DNA of 64,000 nt. It comes from Prevotella sp. (GTDB lineage Bacteria > Bacteroidota > Bacteroidia > Bacteroidales > Bacteroidaceae). Positions 8,189-16,232 of this stretch are shown here, one piece after another (position 1 is the first letter of the stretch; every line of letters starts with the position of its first letter). A program made the translations under genes and the position numbers. Under the pieces are notes generated by a model. That model was not told the origin of the DNA. It saw nothing but the letters and a program-made list of their open reading frames with translations, and ran no database searches. Location: contig JAFTFX010000001.1 in assembly GCA_017458225.1 (NCBI GenBank), positions 1-64,000 of the forward strand, given 5' to 3'.

Positions 8189-8222
8189 TACCTTTGCATC
8201 TATATTCTGCATCAAGAGTGGC
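8189..8222 (+). promoter_or_regulatory. promoter plus leader start, copy 2
   Basis: TACCTTTG (8189-8196) is followed at identical spacing by the same TGCATCAAGAGTGGC 15-mer (8208-8222) seen in copy 1; similarity then stops. A leader of about 155 nt of AT-rich sequence separates it from the ATG at 8357. The GATGC pairing partner of copy 1 is lost here. Confidence 0.55.
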
Positions 8223-8356
8223 AATCATGATATGAAATGCTGTAATTGACAAAGTATTGGTATAAGGATACTTTATTTTGAAGAATAAAAAAAATAAATA
8301 ACAACTGGGTAAAAGTACATAGTCTTTCATAATAATAACAAAGATTTTTTCAATAG

Positions 8357-9037
8357 ATGAATAATACTTATATCTTCAATGTAAAAGGTAAAAAACTAGA
8401 AAAATCAATAATAGAAGAGGCTATTAATGCCTCAATGTCAAAGGTAATTAAGAATGAGACTATTTTGCAGCTTCTTACAAACCTCAAACTAAAAAGCCTT
8501 TCTCATTTGAAAATGCTTCATCCCATTGTGGTAGAGATATGCGAATGTCTTTATCTTGGGCACAATTATGCAGCCTTGACGTTAACAAACTATCTGTTTG
8601 AATCTATGTGTAAGATGTCGCTCATCCTATACTTTGGAAAAGATAAGGTGTTTGTTGAGTTCAATGACTTTGAAAAGTCCTATAAAGATGACATCGCAGA
8701 ATTCAGTGATAAAGTATTACATAACAATATTGAAAAATTATGTGCAATAGGAATGATAAATCAATGGGAAAAAGATAGACTCCTTGATTTGAAAGACCTT
8801 TATAGGAACCCCTTCTCCCATTCCTCTGATAATGATTACACAAAGAATGCTCAAAAGGAAGTTTGGTCTGTGGATTTTGGCAATCCAAAGTTTGAAGAAC
8901 AACATAAGATAGTAGGTGTAGACTCTAATCCTTATTTCCTTATGGAAACGAGATTAAGTTTTATGAAAGAAAATGCAATACCGTATTTCTGTGAAATTCA
9001 TAACTATTTGATGGCATTAGATAAACGCTTAGAATAA
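8357..9037 (+). CDS. HEPN-like protein, orphan, AT-rich
   Basis: A 226-residue, largely helical protein with no signal peptide. Its visible signature is R150-N-P-F-S-H155, an R-x4-H motif preceded by a helix (DRLLDLKDLYRNPFSH), as in HEPN domains, many of which are metal-independent ribonucleases in toxin-antitoxin and defence systems. An upstream helix with N-YLFESMCK (about 78-86) fits a HEPN four-helix bundle. Base composition is clearly more AT-rich than the neighbours, which suggests recent transfer. No cognate minimal nucleotidyltransferase antitoxin is adjacent; only degraded sequence follows. RNase activity is inferred from the motif alone. Confidence 0.55.
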   Translation: MNNTYIFNVKGKKLEKSIIEEAINASMSKVIKNETILQLLTNLKLKSLSHLKMLHPIVVEICECLYLGHNYAALTLTNYLFESMCKMSLILYFGKDKVFVEFNDFEKSYKDDIAEFSDKVLHNNIEKLCAIGMINQWEKDRLLDLKDLYRNPFSHSSDNDYTKNAQKEVWSVDFGNPKFEEQHKIVGVDSNPYFLMETRLSFMKENAIPYFCEIHNYLMALDKRLE

Positions 9038-9077
9038 AAATACAGGCATTAGTATCTGTGAACTAACCAATACTGAT

Positions 9078-9456
9078 ATGACAAACGAAAAGGAATCGAA
9101 TAAGTGTATCATGCAGAAGTGCCGGGATGAGACAATCAACACCAAGTTCAGAGAACTGCATATGAAGCTGGTGAATGAAGTTGAGGATAACGAAAAAGAG
9201 ATTTAACTTCAGCAAGGTGGATCAGGTGAAGCGTAGAATATTGAAATTGTATAAGGATGACTTTCAGAAGTATCCACTTCTCAAGGATATTGTGGCGCTA
9301 TTTGGTATACACAAAGGATTTCGCAAATGATCTGGAAACAACGATGATTCCGGCATACATGGTGCCTAAAGGCTATGATGATGCTTTGCGACGCACGTCG
9401 TGCAGGCCAGATTTGGAAAAGAAGACATTTTATTTGGCATTTCACTCACTTAATCG
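9078..9456 (+). pseudogene. decayed gene remnants
   Basis: ATG 9078 opens a 42-codon frame (MTNEKESNKCIMQKC... to TAA 9206). Directly after it another frame reads FSKVDQVKRRILKLYKDDF and QKYPLLKDIVALFG, ending at TGA about 9330. A third frame continues DDLETTMIPAYMVPKGYDDA. The pieces look like consecutive parts of one or more broken genes rather than three real ones. No family is recognised. The stretch runs up to the promoter of the two-component remnant. Confidence 0.4.
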
Positions 9457-9464
9457 TATCTTTG
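9457..9464 (+). promoter_or_regulatory. -7 box of the deleted two-component locus
   Basis: TATCTTTG lies 9 nt before the ATG at 9474 and was probably the promoter of the original response-regulator gene. Confidence 0.5.
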
Positions 9465-9473
9465 CGACACAAT

Positions 9474-9661
9474 ATGGGGAAGAAACGGATTCTGATAGTA
9501 GATGATGAGCAGGACTTGTGTGAGATTCTGCAATTCAATCTGACGGCACGGGCCTCGGTCTGGCTATCGTAAAGAATGCTGTGCAGTTGCATGGTGGACA
9601 AATCACGGTTAATAACGCAGACAATGGCGGACTACGATTTGATTTCACACTAAAGAAATAG
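9474..9661 (+). pseudogene. internally deleted two-component system (regulator start joined to kinase end)
   Basis: The first 24 codons (MGKKRILIVDDEQDLCEI then LQFNLT) are the start of a receiver-domain response regulator, with the conserved DD acidic pair. At about 9545 the sequence jumps, in another frame, to GTGLGLAIVKNAVQLHGG and ends RFDFTLKK, which is the G2 box and C-terminus of a histidine kinase ATPase domain. In Bacteroidetes such regulator-kinase pairs lie side by side, so a deletion from inside the first gene to near the end of the second explains the fusion. No functional product is expected, since the RR frame ends at TAA about 9572. Confidence 0.75.
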
Positions 9662-9752
9662 TACAATAATACATTTGTCGTATGCAAATAAAAATGAAGT
9701 AATTTGCCCTATTAGTAGTACTGACTATCATCACCTACGAAGTGAGAATACC

Positions 9753-10453
9753 TCATCTCTCCGAGAGAGACAGCGTAAAATTGCGTGTCAGCTCTACGTC
9801 GTCAATGAGACACCATGCATTGGCTCGGCCTTTGACGTGAAAGCCTATCTCGGCTCGCCCCTTTCGGATGGGGATATCCCTCAATTCTATCAACGTCCAT
9901 TGACTGTGTGGCGTAACGTGTAGCGTGTGCAACTGATTATCGGCATTGACAAAGACATCAAGTAGCTCGAAGTTCTTGCCTCCTCGCAGTTTGCACCGTA
10001 GGGTATACGTGTCGTTAGGCAGTGGTACAGAAGGTGTGGAGACCACTGTCTGCACAACGCGACGCTCGTAGGGCGTGAAGTCAAAGAAGTTCAGACAGTG
10101 ATTGCCTGTTACGTGGTCATGGTCTTCCTCCTGAGTGGCATAGTTTAGTCGGGGTGACAGGCGTGAGTCGACATCAATTTCATTGCCGCTGAGAAGTGTG
10201 GTCTCCCAGCCACGCAGAAACTCCTGGCGGGGCTTCTCGGGGTTGGGAATGATGCGGCGGTCGGCTTCGAAACTGCCATTGTGTACGTAGTTGTTGTCAT
10301 GCCCCACTTCCCAAAGTCCGGTCTTTGCATCTATTTGCCACGATGAGAGAGAGTTGAAAAAAGGCTTCTGCTCTGCATCGAAAGAGAGAGGCACCCACTG
10401 ATTGAAACCAAGTCCGTTACAAACAGTAGGAATAGTGTGGTTTGTCTTTTCAT
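9753..10453 (-). pseudogene. lipoprotein with carbohydrate-binding-like domain, frameshifted in a CT repeat
   Basis: ATG 10453 starts a lipoprotein signal with lipobox I-S-G-C (MKRQTTLFLLFVTDLVSISGC), 2 nt after the GH106-like gene. The frame soon stops, but the next frame encodes FDAEQKPFFNSLSSWQIDA then NGSFEADRR and a beta-sandwich-like region ending WCLIDDVELTRN, as in CBM4/9-type galactose-binding modules. Removing one CT unit from the minus-strand run CTCTCTCT (10383-10390) restores a continuous frame of about 230 codons. It is the last gene of the CAZyme operon and would be an outer-surface glycan-binding lipoprotein. Slippage-based phase variation, a fixed mutation or a sequencing error could each explain the shift. 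Confidence 0.6.
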
Positions 10454-10455
10454 CG

Positions 10456-11871
10456 TTAGTTTTTGATTTGTTCAGTATGCTTTCTGACGGTGACGGGATC
10501 CCATAGCTCCTGATGGCCGTCGGGGAAAGTAATCTCAAAAAGTGATTCGTTCGTGAAACGAATGATGGTTCCGTCGTTTAGGATGCGCTGGTCGGCAGCT
10601 CCCTGATAGGGCTTGCCCAGTTGCAGCATGAAATTGCAGCGGCGCAAGTATTCAACGAGTGGCTTTAGATCAGCAGCATGCTGACTGCGGCGGTCGAAGA
10701 AGGTGCCGAACCAAGGGCGCACGGCAGGCTCGTCAGGATTGCTAGGCTGAGAGATCATGACATGCAGGATGGTGGCGTTCACACCAGCATGGAAATAACG
10801 ATCGGCTATGGGCTTAAGTTTCTCGAAACTCCAGTCATCCTTGGCCAGTTCGGGCCATCCATCGGTAAAGCTCTCAGCCCATACACGGTTTTTGCCACTC
10901 TTGCGGGCAGCACCAACGGCAGCGTCGATCTCTTTCTTGCGGAATTTCTTGTCGCCTACCCAGAACTCGGCAGCTACCTCGTCGGCAGCACTGCCATAGG
11001 TGATGCTGTTGCCTGGGAACGGACTATGGGCATAGGGCTCGCACCACGTGCGCAGACCGTATTCGTGGGCTTTTTCAGTCAAACCGCCCATGTATTCCGA
11101 GGCTATCAGTTCGGCAATCAGTCGGTCGAGGTCTTTCTTACAGGCCTCGTTCTGGTAGTCGAGCTCATAGCCGAAACGCTTACGGAACTTCACAAAGATA
11201 GAATCGGTATAGTTCTGCTTGCCCCGTTCCCAGCTGTCCACAACCACAGTAGTCAGCGTGGGACGCTCTTTTGGGGGAATACGGCGCAGAATATCACCGA
11301 AGAATGCTTCAAAGTGTTTCTTTACGTGAGTCTTTGACAGCTTGTCAACCTCTAATCCTTCGGCTTCTGGCGAGCAGGGACTGCACACTACATTTGTGCC
11401 GCGTGTTGTCTTGCATACCTCGATGCCGTTAGGGGTCCAGTTGCGCATAGCTTCTTCAGGCCTAATCCACGGACCGCCCGACTGGCTCCATCCAGGACAG
11501 TTGAAGATGCCCATTTCGATGTCTAATTCGCCGGCCGTTTTTAGGGCTGTGCGCAGATTCTTCCACCACAGTTTACTCCTAAACTTGTTCTTGCCAAACA
11601 TCTGTCCCTTCCATGGATCGTCCCAGTTGAGACGGTTGCGTATGTCGGTAGCCAGAAAAGCCAGTGTGATGCCGTTGTCCTTCATCCACTGCAGATCTGC
11701 TTTCACCCCTGCGGGATCGACACGCTCGTTCACCCAGTAGTAGTAGCACCCTACGCGGATGCTGTCAGGCGGTGTGATAAACGACTGTCTGAGACGGTCG
11801 CGCGCATTGTCTTGAGCACTTATGCTCATGGCGTATAAGAATGCAAAGGTAAAAGTCAGTAGCTTGTTCAT
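10456..11871 (-). CDS. GH106-like glycoside hydrolase
   Basis: A secreted 471-residue enzyme with a signal peptide (MNKLLTFTFAFLYAMSISAQ). The sequence follows the catalytic region of GH106-type proteins: a YYWVNERVDPAGVKADLQWM segment, FNCPGWSQSGGPWI, an RTWCEPYA strand, WAESFTD with a candidate catalytic Glu, and a HAGVNATILHVMISQPSN region. It ends with PDGHQELWDPVT, normally an internal position in full-length GH106 proteins of about 1000 residues, so the C-terminal beta domains are absent. The following lipoprotein gene may supply a carbohydrate-binding part. Alpha-L-rhamnosidase activity is plausible for the family but the precise substrate is not shown. Confidence 0.6.
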   Translation of the reverse strand: MNKLLTFTFAFLYAMSISAQDNARDRLRQSFITPPDSIRVGCYYYWVNERVDPAGVKADLQWMKDNGITLAFLATDIRNRLNWDDPWKGQMFGKNKFRSKLWWKNLRTALKTAGELDIEMGIFNCPGWSQSGGPWIRPEEAMRNWTPNGIEVCKTTRGTNVVCSPCSPEAEGLEVDKLSKTHVKKHFEAFFGDILRRIPPKERPTLTTVVVDSWERGKQNYTDSIFVKFRKRFGYELDYQNEACKKDLDRLIAELIASEYMGGLTEKAHEYGLRTWCEPYAHSPFPGNSITYGSAADEVAAEFWVGDKKFRKKEIDAAVGAARKSGKNRVWAESFTDGWPELAKDDWSFEKLKPIADRYFHAGVNATILHVMISQPSNPDEPAVRPWFGTFFDRRSQHAADLKPLVEYLRRCNFMLQLGKPYQGAADQRILNDGTIIRFTNESLFEITFPDGHQELWDPVTVRKHTEQIKN

Positions 11872-11938
11872 TATCTTTCTTGGATTGCTGTTATGATATT
11901 TTTTTAGATTGTTTGTCGCGCTAACGTGTTAGCGGCGT

Positions 11939-13297
11939 TCAATTTATTCCCGTCTTCATCCACTGTAGGCATTTTTGCTGACTGCTGGGGAAGCGCCAGT
12001 GACCGCTTGAGGGCGTGATGTCTTTCTGCTTGGGAGCCTTGATCTCGTTCCATGCTGCCCATACAGAGGTGGGCGAACATGTGTCGTCGTTGTAGCCCCA
12101 CGACATGAAGGTGGGCACCTTCAGCAGACGTGCGAAGTTGATGACATCGAAATATTGCAGTGTCTCGACGGCTTGATCTTCATGAATATCGACGCGCCCG
12201 TCCTTATAGAATGTGGTGAGTCGTTCGGGCCCAGGCACAAGCTGTTCACCGAAGAATTTGGGCCAGCCGCCGGCACGCTCATGCAGGAAGCCCGTGAGAT
12301 CGCACAGGGCAGGGTAGAATGGAGCGCACAGCGTTACCTTGTCGTTCAGGGCGGCTGTGATGATGGTGAGGGCTCCGCCTTGCGATCCGCCCGTCACGAT
12401 GACGTTCTTGCCATCCCACTCGGGCAGCGAGCAGAGAAAGTCGACGGCACGCGCACTGCCCACATACACATCTTTATAATAATAGGTGTCTTTCGACTCC
12501 ATGCCCCGACGCATATAGCCATCGCACTTTTTCTGACGCATCAAGTTGTACTCATTGTCGGGGATGCGTGGGTCGTTGTCGTGAATCTCAATCTTCATGT
12601 AGATCATACCCTCCTGACCATAATAGTCGCTGGGGGTAACCTTGGTGCTGCCGGCTCCTGGGGGACAGAGCACAACGGGATATTTAGCAGAGAGATTGGA
12701 AGAACGGGGAATGGTGAGCATGCCGTAGATCCACTTGCTCTTTCCTACGTGCAAGCGGACAAGACGAGTCACGAATTTGTCGTTGGTGGCATCGGGCACA
12801 TCGAAATACTGTGGCTCGAGGTCTACCTTCCTTGCCTCTTTCAGGGCTTTCTGCCAGAATACCTCGAAGTCCTTCGGCATCGTGGCGAATGTTCTGATCT
12901 GCTCAGGTTCGTAAGCCACCTTCACCAGGTCGCGGTAGGTCTTGCCGTCGCTGGCCTTGAACTGGTAGTGGCAGGCCAGAAAGCCTGGCTGCTGCATGGT
13001 GCCCATGCAAATCTGGGCCTCTCCGTCGACGAATGTCGTGGAGTCGACGACCTCGGGAACCATCATCTCTGGTCCCACCTTATAGTAGAGCTTGGTGCCT
13101 TCGACTGGCATTCCGCCTTCACGGGCGATGATGCGCAGCGTGGCTGTCTGCCCCAGCAGATAATGGCTGTCGGCATGATTGGGCGTGGCCACTGTCTCGA
13201 CGAATACCTTTCGCGGATTGCCGAACTCCTGTTGGAACTGCTGGGCTATGGCCAGCTGAGTGCTCATCAACAGAGCGAGAAGAAAAAGATTTTTCAT
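11939..13297 (-). CDS. secreted CE7-type acetyl xylan esterase
   Basis: A 452-residue protein with a signal peptide (MKNLFLLALLMSTQLAIAQ), an N-terminal beta domain of about 130 residues, and an alpha/beta-hydrolase domain of the acetyl xylan esterase/cephalosporin deacetylase (AXE1, CE7) type. The nucleophile is Ser305 in GGSQGG, the acid is at Asp404/405 in WGYNDDTCSP, and the histidine is His433 in SSGHWRF. It would remove acetyl groups from decorated xylo-oligosaccharides in the periplasm, helping the GH115 and GH2 enzymes encoded upstream in the same operon (18-nt gap to GH2). Confidence 0.8.
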   Translation of the reverse strand: MKNLFLLALLMSTQLAIAQQFQQEFGNPRKVFVETVATPNHADSHYLLGQTATLRIIAREGGMPVEGTKLYYKVGPEMMVPEVVDSTTFVDGEAQICMGTMQQPGFLACHYQFKASDGKTYRDLVKVAYEPEQIRTFATMPKDFEVFWQKALKEARKVDLEPQYFDVPDATNDKFVTRLVRLHVGKSKWIYGMLTIPRSSNLSAKYPVVLCPPGAGSTKVTPSDYYGQEGMIYMKIEIHDNDPRIPDNEYNLMRQKKCDGYMRRGMESKDTYYYKDVYVGSARAVDFLCSLPEWDGKNVIVTGGSQGGALTIITAALNDKVTLCAPFYPALCDLTGFLHERAGGWPKFFGEQLVPGPERLTTFYKDGRVDIHEDQAVETLQYFDVINFARLLKVPTFMSWGYNDDTCSPTSVWAAWNEIKAPKQKDITPSSGHWRFPSSQQKCLQWMKTGIN

Positions 13298-13315
13298 AGA
13301 GTGGTGGGTAATATA

Positions 13316-16228
13316 CTATTCAGACTTAACAATATCCTGAAAGCGCATGAGGTAGGTGTCGTACTGCGTCAGGTAAGGATGGAAGGGGGCTGGAACGGCA
13401 TGAGGGCTGATGAACAGACGGCTCACTGCCTGTGGCACTTGCTTAGCGTTAATATGGTAGAGACGGAAGGAACCCGTTACGGTTTCTCCCTTTGCTGAGC
13501 CGGAGAAGTGAGTTCTGGCGAACTTCGGTCCCTGTCCGCTGACAGCAGCATTGACGGTAAGGACGATGCCGCGGTCAGTCTGCTCGAAATTAAGGTTGAG
13601 CGAGTCGCCAACAGCCAAAAGCCCGTTGCCATCCTTGTCAGAAAGCCAACAGGCATCGACACCTCCGTGGTTGCCCTCGAAGTAGAGGTCGTCCTTGTGC
13701 TTGGCCCAGAAACCGTAGCGATTGGCCTGGTGACGACCGGGGTAGGACGGGAAGGGACCATGGCCCATCCACTGCACGCGGTCAATAGAGGCATCAAGCA
13801 GATAAGCAAGTCCAAGTTCGGCACGGAATACATCAGCAGTGTCGGGAGTAAGGGTAAAGTCGACCTGTAGGCCACGGTCGTCTAATGCTGTCTTAGTGAT
13901 TTCTGCCTTTACCTCCTGATTCTTGCCATCTTGCTTTGGCAAGCGTCTCCTATCGTCGCCGAGCGGCAAGCGACCATAGGTCGAGCGGTCAAGCGGCAGC
14001 AGATAGCGTTCGGACAGCCGGTCTTTCTGTTTAAGCATCTCGGCCAGCGTAGGCTTGCGACCAGCACGCACCAGTGGTTCCTGCTTCACCCATTCCACGG
14101 CATAGTTGCTACCTTCCCACTCTATTGCAGGTTTATTCAGCACAAAACTCTGGTGCAAGAAAGTGTGACCTTGGGCATCCTCAATATCAAACTGAAGCAG
14201 GCTGAGTCCCTGTTGCTGAGGCAATGACAGTTGATAGGTGGTCGTTGCATGCGGCAGACAGTCAGGCGAGAACGCACCACGGAGCACCGTATCACGGTCG
14301 TTGGTCAACACCCAGTGGAAGGTGACATTGTCCTTTAGGTTCAGGAAATCGTAGCGGTTGCAGAGGGTTAGACAGACTGCGACACTGTCGCAGTTTACGG
14401 AACGGACAAAGGCGCGGGCGTAGTTGTGCTGTAACTCGTAATAGTTAGGCAGTGGCGTTCGGTCTGCATAAAGCAAACCATCAGTGCCCTTGTTACCATA
14501 CATCTCGAAGCCGCCATCGGGCGCTGTGAACACACGCTCTTCAAAACCATAGCGACTCCTCCCCTCGTTATTTCTTTCTTGGGGAAGTGTCCCGTTGGGC
14601 TGAGCGGAAGAGGGAGTGGGGATGAGACTAAAGGGCATGCCCTGGTCGGCCCATTCCCATACGGAGCCGCCGGCTATGCCAGGCGTGCGCTCTATGATCT
14701 CCCACTGGCGGTCGTGATCTTCAAACGAGATGCCTAGTGTGTGACAGTACTCTGTGAAGATGACGGGACGATCCAAGTGCTGATAGAAGCCGCCTATCTG
14801 TCCCGTTGTGGGATAGTGAGGGGCATAGATGGGAGCCTTCGAGGGGAAGGGATGCCTGCCTGCGGCTTTGTCTTCGTCCTTCTGATTTTCCCAGAAGCGG
14901 CGGAAATAGCTACCCACCTGTGGGAAACAATAGGGGCGCGAGGGGTCGAGCTGACCTACATAGTTGCCCACCTCCACACATGTTTGTGGTAGAGGGTTCT
15001 CGTTGCCCACGCTCCAGACGAGCACCGAGGGGTGGTTCTTGTCGCGAGTGACCGTGGCCAGAGCGCGTGTCTTCAGAATGTCTTGATAGCTGCGGCTACC
15101 CAAATGCTTGTCGCCATAGCCGAAAGGCACCTCGGAGACCAAATAGAACCCCAGCGAGTCGGCCAGTTCATAGAAGCGTGGTTCCCGGGGATAGTGTGAC
15201 AGGCGCATGTAGTTCACTGACGCTTCCTTCATCATACGCATGTCTTTCAGGGTAAGGGAATCGGAAATGACCTTCACCGTCTGCGGGTCGGTGCTGTGGG
15301 CATTCACGCCACGCAGTTTAATGGGCTGGCCGTTCAGTTTCAGGATTTTTCCTTCGATGGTCAGTTCCTTTATGCCGATCTTTTGAGTGAAGGTCTGCAA
15401 TGTCTTTCCCTTCTCCTTCACATACACCTTGAGTGTATATAAATAAGGTGTTTCGGCTGTCCAAAGATGCGGCTGAGCGACAATGCCATTCTCCTTCAGC
15501 ACCACCTTACCCTGAGCATCCAGCAATTCAAACTCGGTCTTGGTATGTTTCGTGGCATTGGCCACCTCGGTCTTCACCGTCACCTCGCCGTTCATCCGCG
15601 TGTTCACGGTCAGGTCGCTCAAGTGAATGTCGGGCACGGCAAAGACGGTTACATTGCGGAAAATGCCCATTGTGGCCCAGTCGTCAAAACAGTCGAACTC
15701 GTAACCCTTGAAGCGCGAATAGACGCGCATAGACAGCTGTTGCGGGCCTTTCTTCTTTATGTAAGGTGTAATGTCAAAGAGGCAGGTATTGTAGCCCGAC
15801 TCCCATGTGCCTACCAGTTGGTCGTTGATCCACAGGTCATAGCCACGCAACACGCCATCGAAGCGCAGCACGATGCGCTGGCCTTTCCACTCAGCTGGCA
15901 CGCTGAATTCTGTGCGATAGTAACCCGTCAACGAGTCTGGATAGTCGTACTTTGGCTCACAAAAGCCGTATACCTCCCAACAACCGGGCACGGGGATCGA
16001 CCCCCATGACGAATCGAGAGCAGGCACAGTGCGATTGGTGGTGATTTCATGTACCACTTTCAGGTTCCATGTGCCGTTCAAACTACGCATCATGGCATGG
16101 TCGGTAACGGGCCAGATACCCTTCTTGATAGAGTCAAGCGGCAAAGCCGAGCGGAAAGCATCGCCCACCTCGGCCCTCACACCCACGATGGTGAGCATGA
16201 AGGCAAAAAGCAGCGAGAATCGTTTCAT
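13316..16228 (-). CDS. GH2 beta-galactosidase-type glycoside hydrolase
   Basis: A 970-residue periplasmic or secreted GH2 enzyme with a signal peptide (MKRFSLLFAFMLTIVGVRA). In order it has the sugar-binding jelly-roll domain (SLNGTWNLKV..., TGYYRTEFSVP), an immunoglobulin-like domain, the TIM barrel, and a C-terminal beta-galactosidase small-chain-type domain (QWMGHGPFPSYPGRH). The acid/base glutamate is in SVGNENP near residue 411 and the nucleophile in FTEYCHTLG near 492. Length and the final domain match LacZ-like GH2 proteins, but in a GH115 operon the target may be another beta-linked side chain. The stop is 4 nt before no overlap with the upstream GH115 gene, indicating tight co-transcription. 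Confidence 0.82.
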   Translation of the reverse strand: MKRFSLLFAFMLTIVGVRAEVGDAFRSALPLDSIKKGIWPVTDHAMMRSLNGTWNLKVVHEITTNRTVPALDSSWGSIPVPGCWEVYGFCEPKYDYPDSLTGYYRTEFSVPAEWKGQRIVLRFDGVLRGYDLWINDQLVGTWESGYNTCLFDITPYIKKKGPQQLSMRVYSRFKGYEFDCFDDWATMGIFRNVTVFAVPDIHLSDLTVNTRMNGEVTVKTEVANATKHTKTEFELLDAQGKVVLKENGIVAQPHLWTAETPYLYTLKVYVKEKGKTLQTFTQKIGIKELTIEGKILKLNGQPIKLRGVNAHSTDPQTVKVISDSLTLKDMRMMKEASVNYMRLSHYPREPRFYELADSLGFYLVSEVPFGYGDKHLGSRSYQDILKTRALATVTRDKNHPSVLVWSVGNENPLPQTCVEVGNYVGQLDPSRPYCFPQVGSYFRRFWENQKDEDKAAGRHPFPSKAPIYAPHYPTTGQIGGFYQHLDRPVIFTEYCHTLGISFEDHDRQWEIIERTPGIAGGSVWEWADQGMPFSLIPTPSSAQPNGTLPQERNNEGRSRYGFEERVFTAPDGGFEMYGNKGTDGLLYADRTPLPNYYELQHNYARAFVRSVNCDSVAVCLTLCNRYDFLNLKDNVTFHWVLTNDRDTVLRGAFSPDCLPHATTTYQLSLPQQQGLSLLQFDIEDAQGHTFLHQSFVLNKPAIEWEGSNYAVEWVKQEPLVRAGRKPTLAEMLKQKDRLSERYLLPLDRSTYGRLPLGDDRRRLPKQDGKNQEVKAEITKTALDDRGLQVDFTLTPDTADVFRAELGLAYLLDASIDRVQWMGHGPFPSYPGRHQANRYGFWAKHKDDLYFEGNHGGVDACWLSDKDGNGLLAVGDSLNLNFEQTDRGIVLTVNAAVSGQGPKFARTHFSGSAKGETVTGSFRLYHINAKQVPQAVSRLFISPHAVPAPFHPYLTQYDTYLMRFQDIVKSE

Positions 16229-16232
16229 TTTT

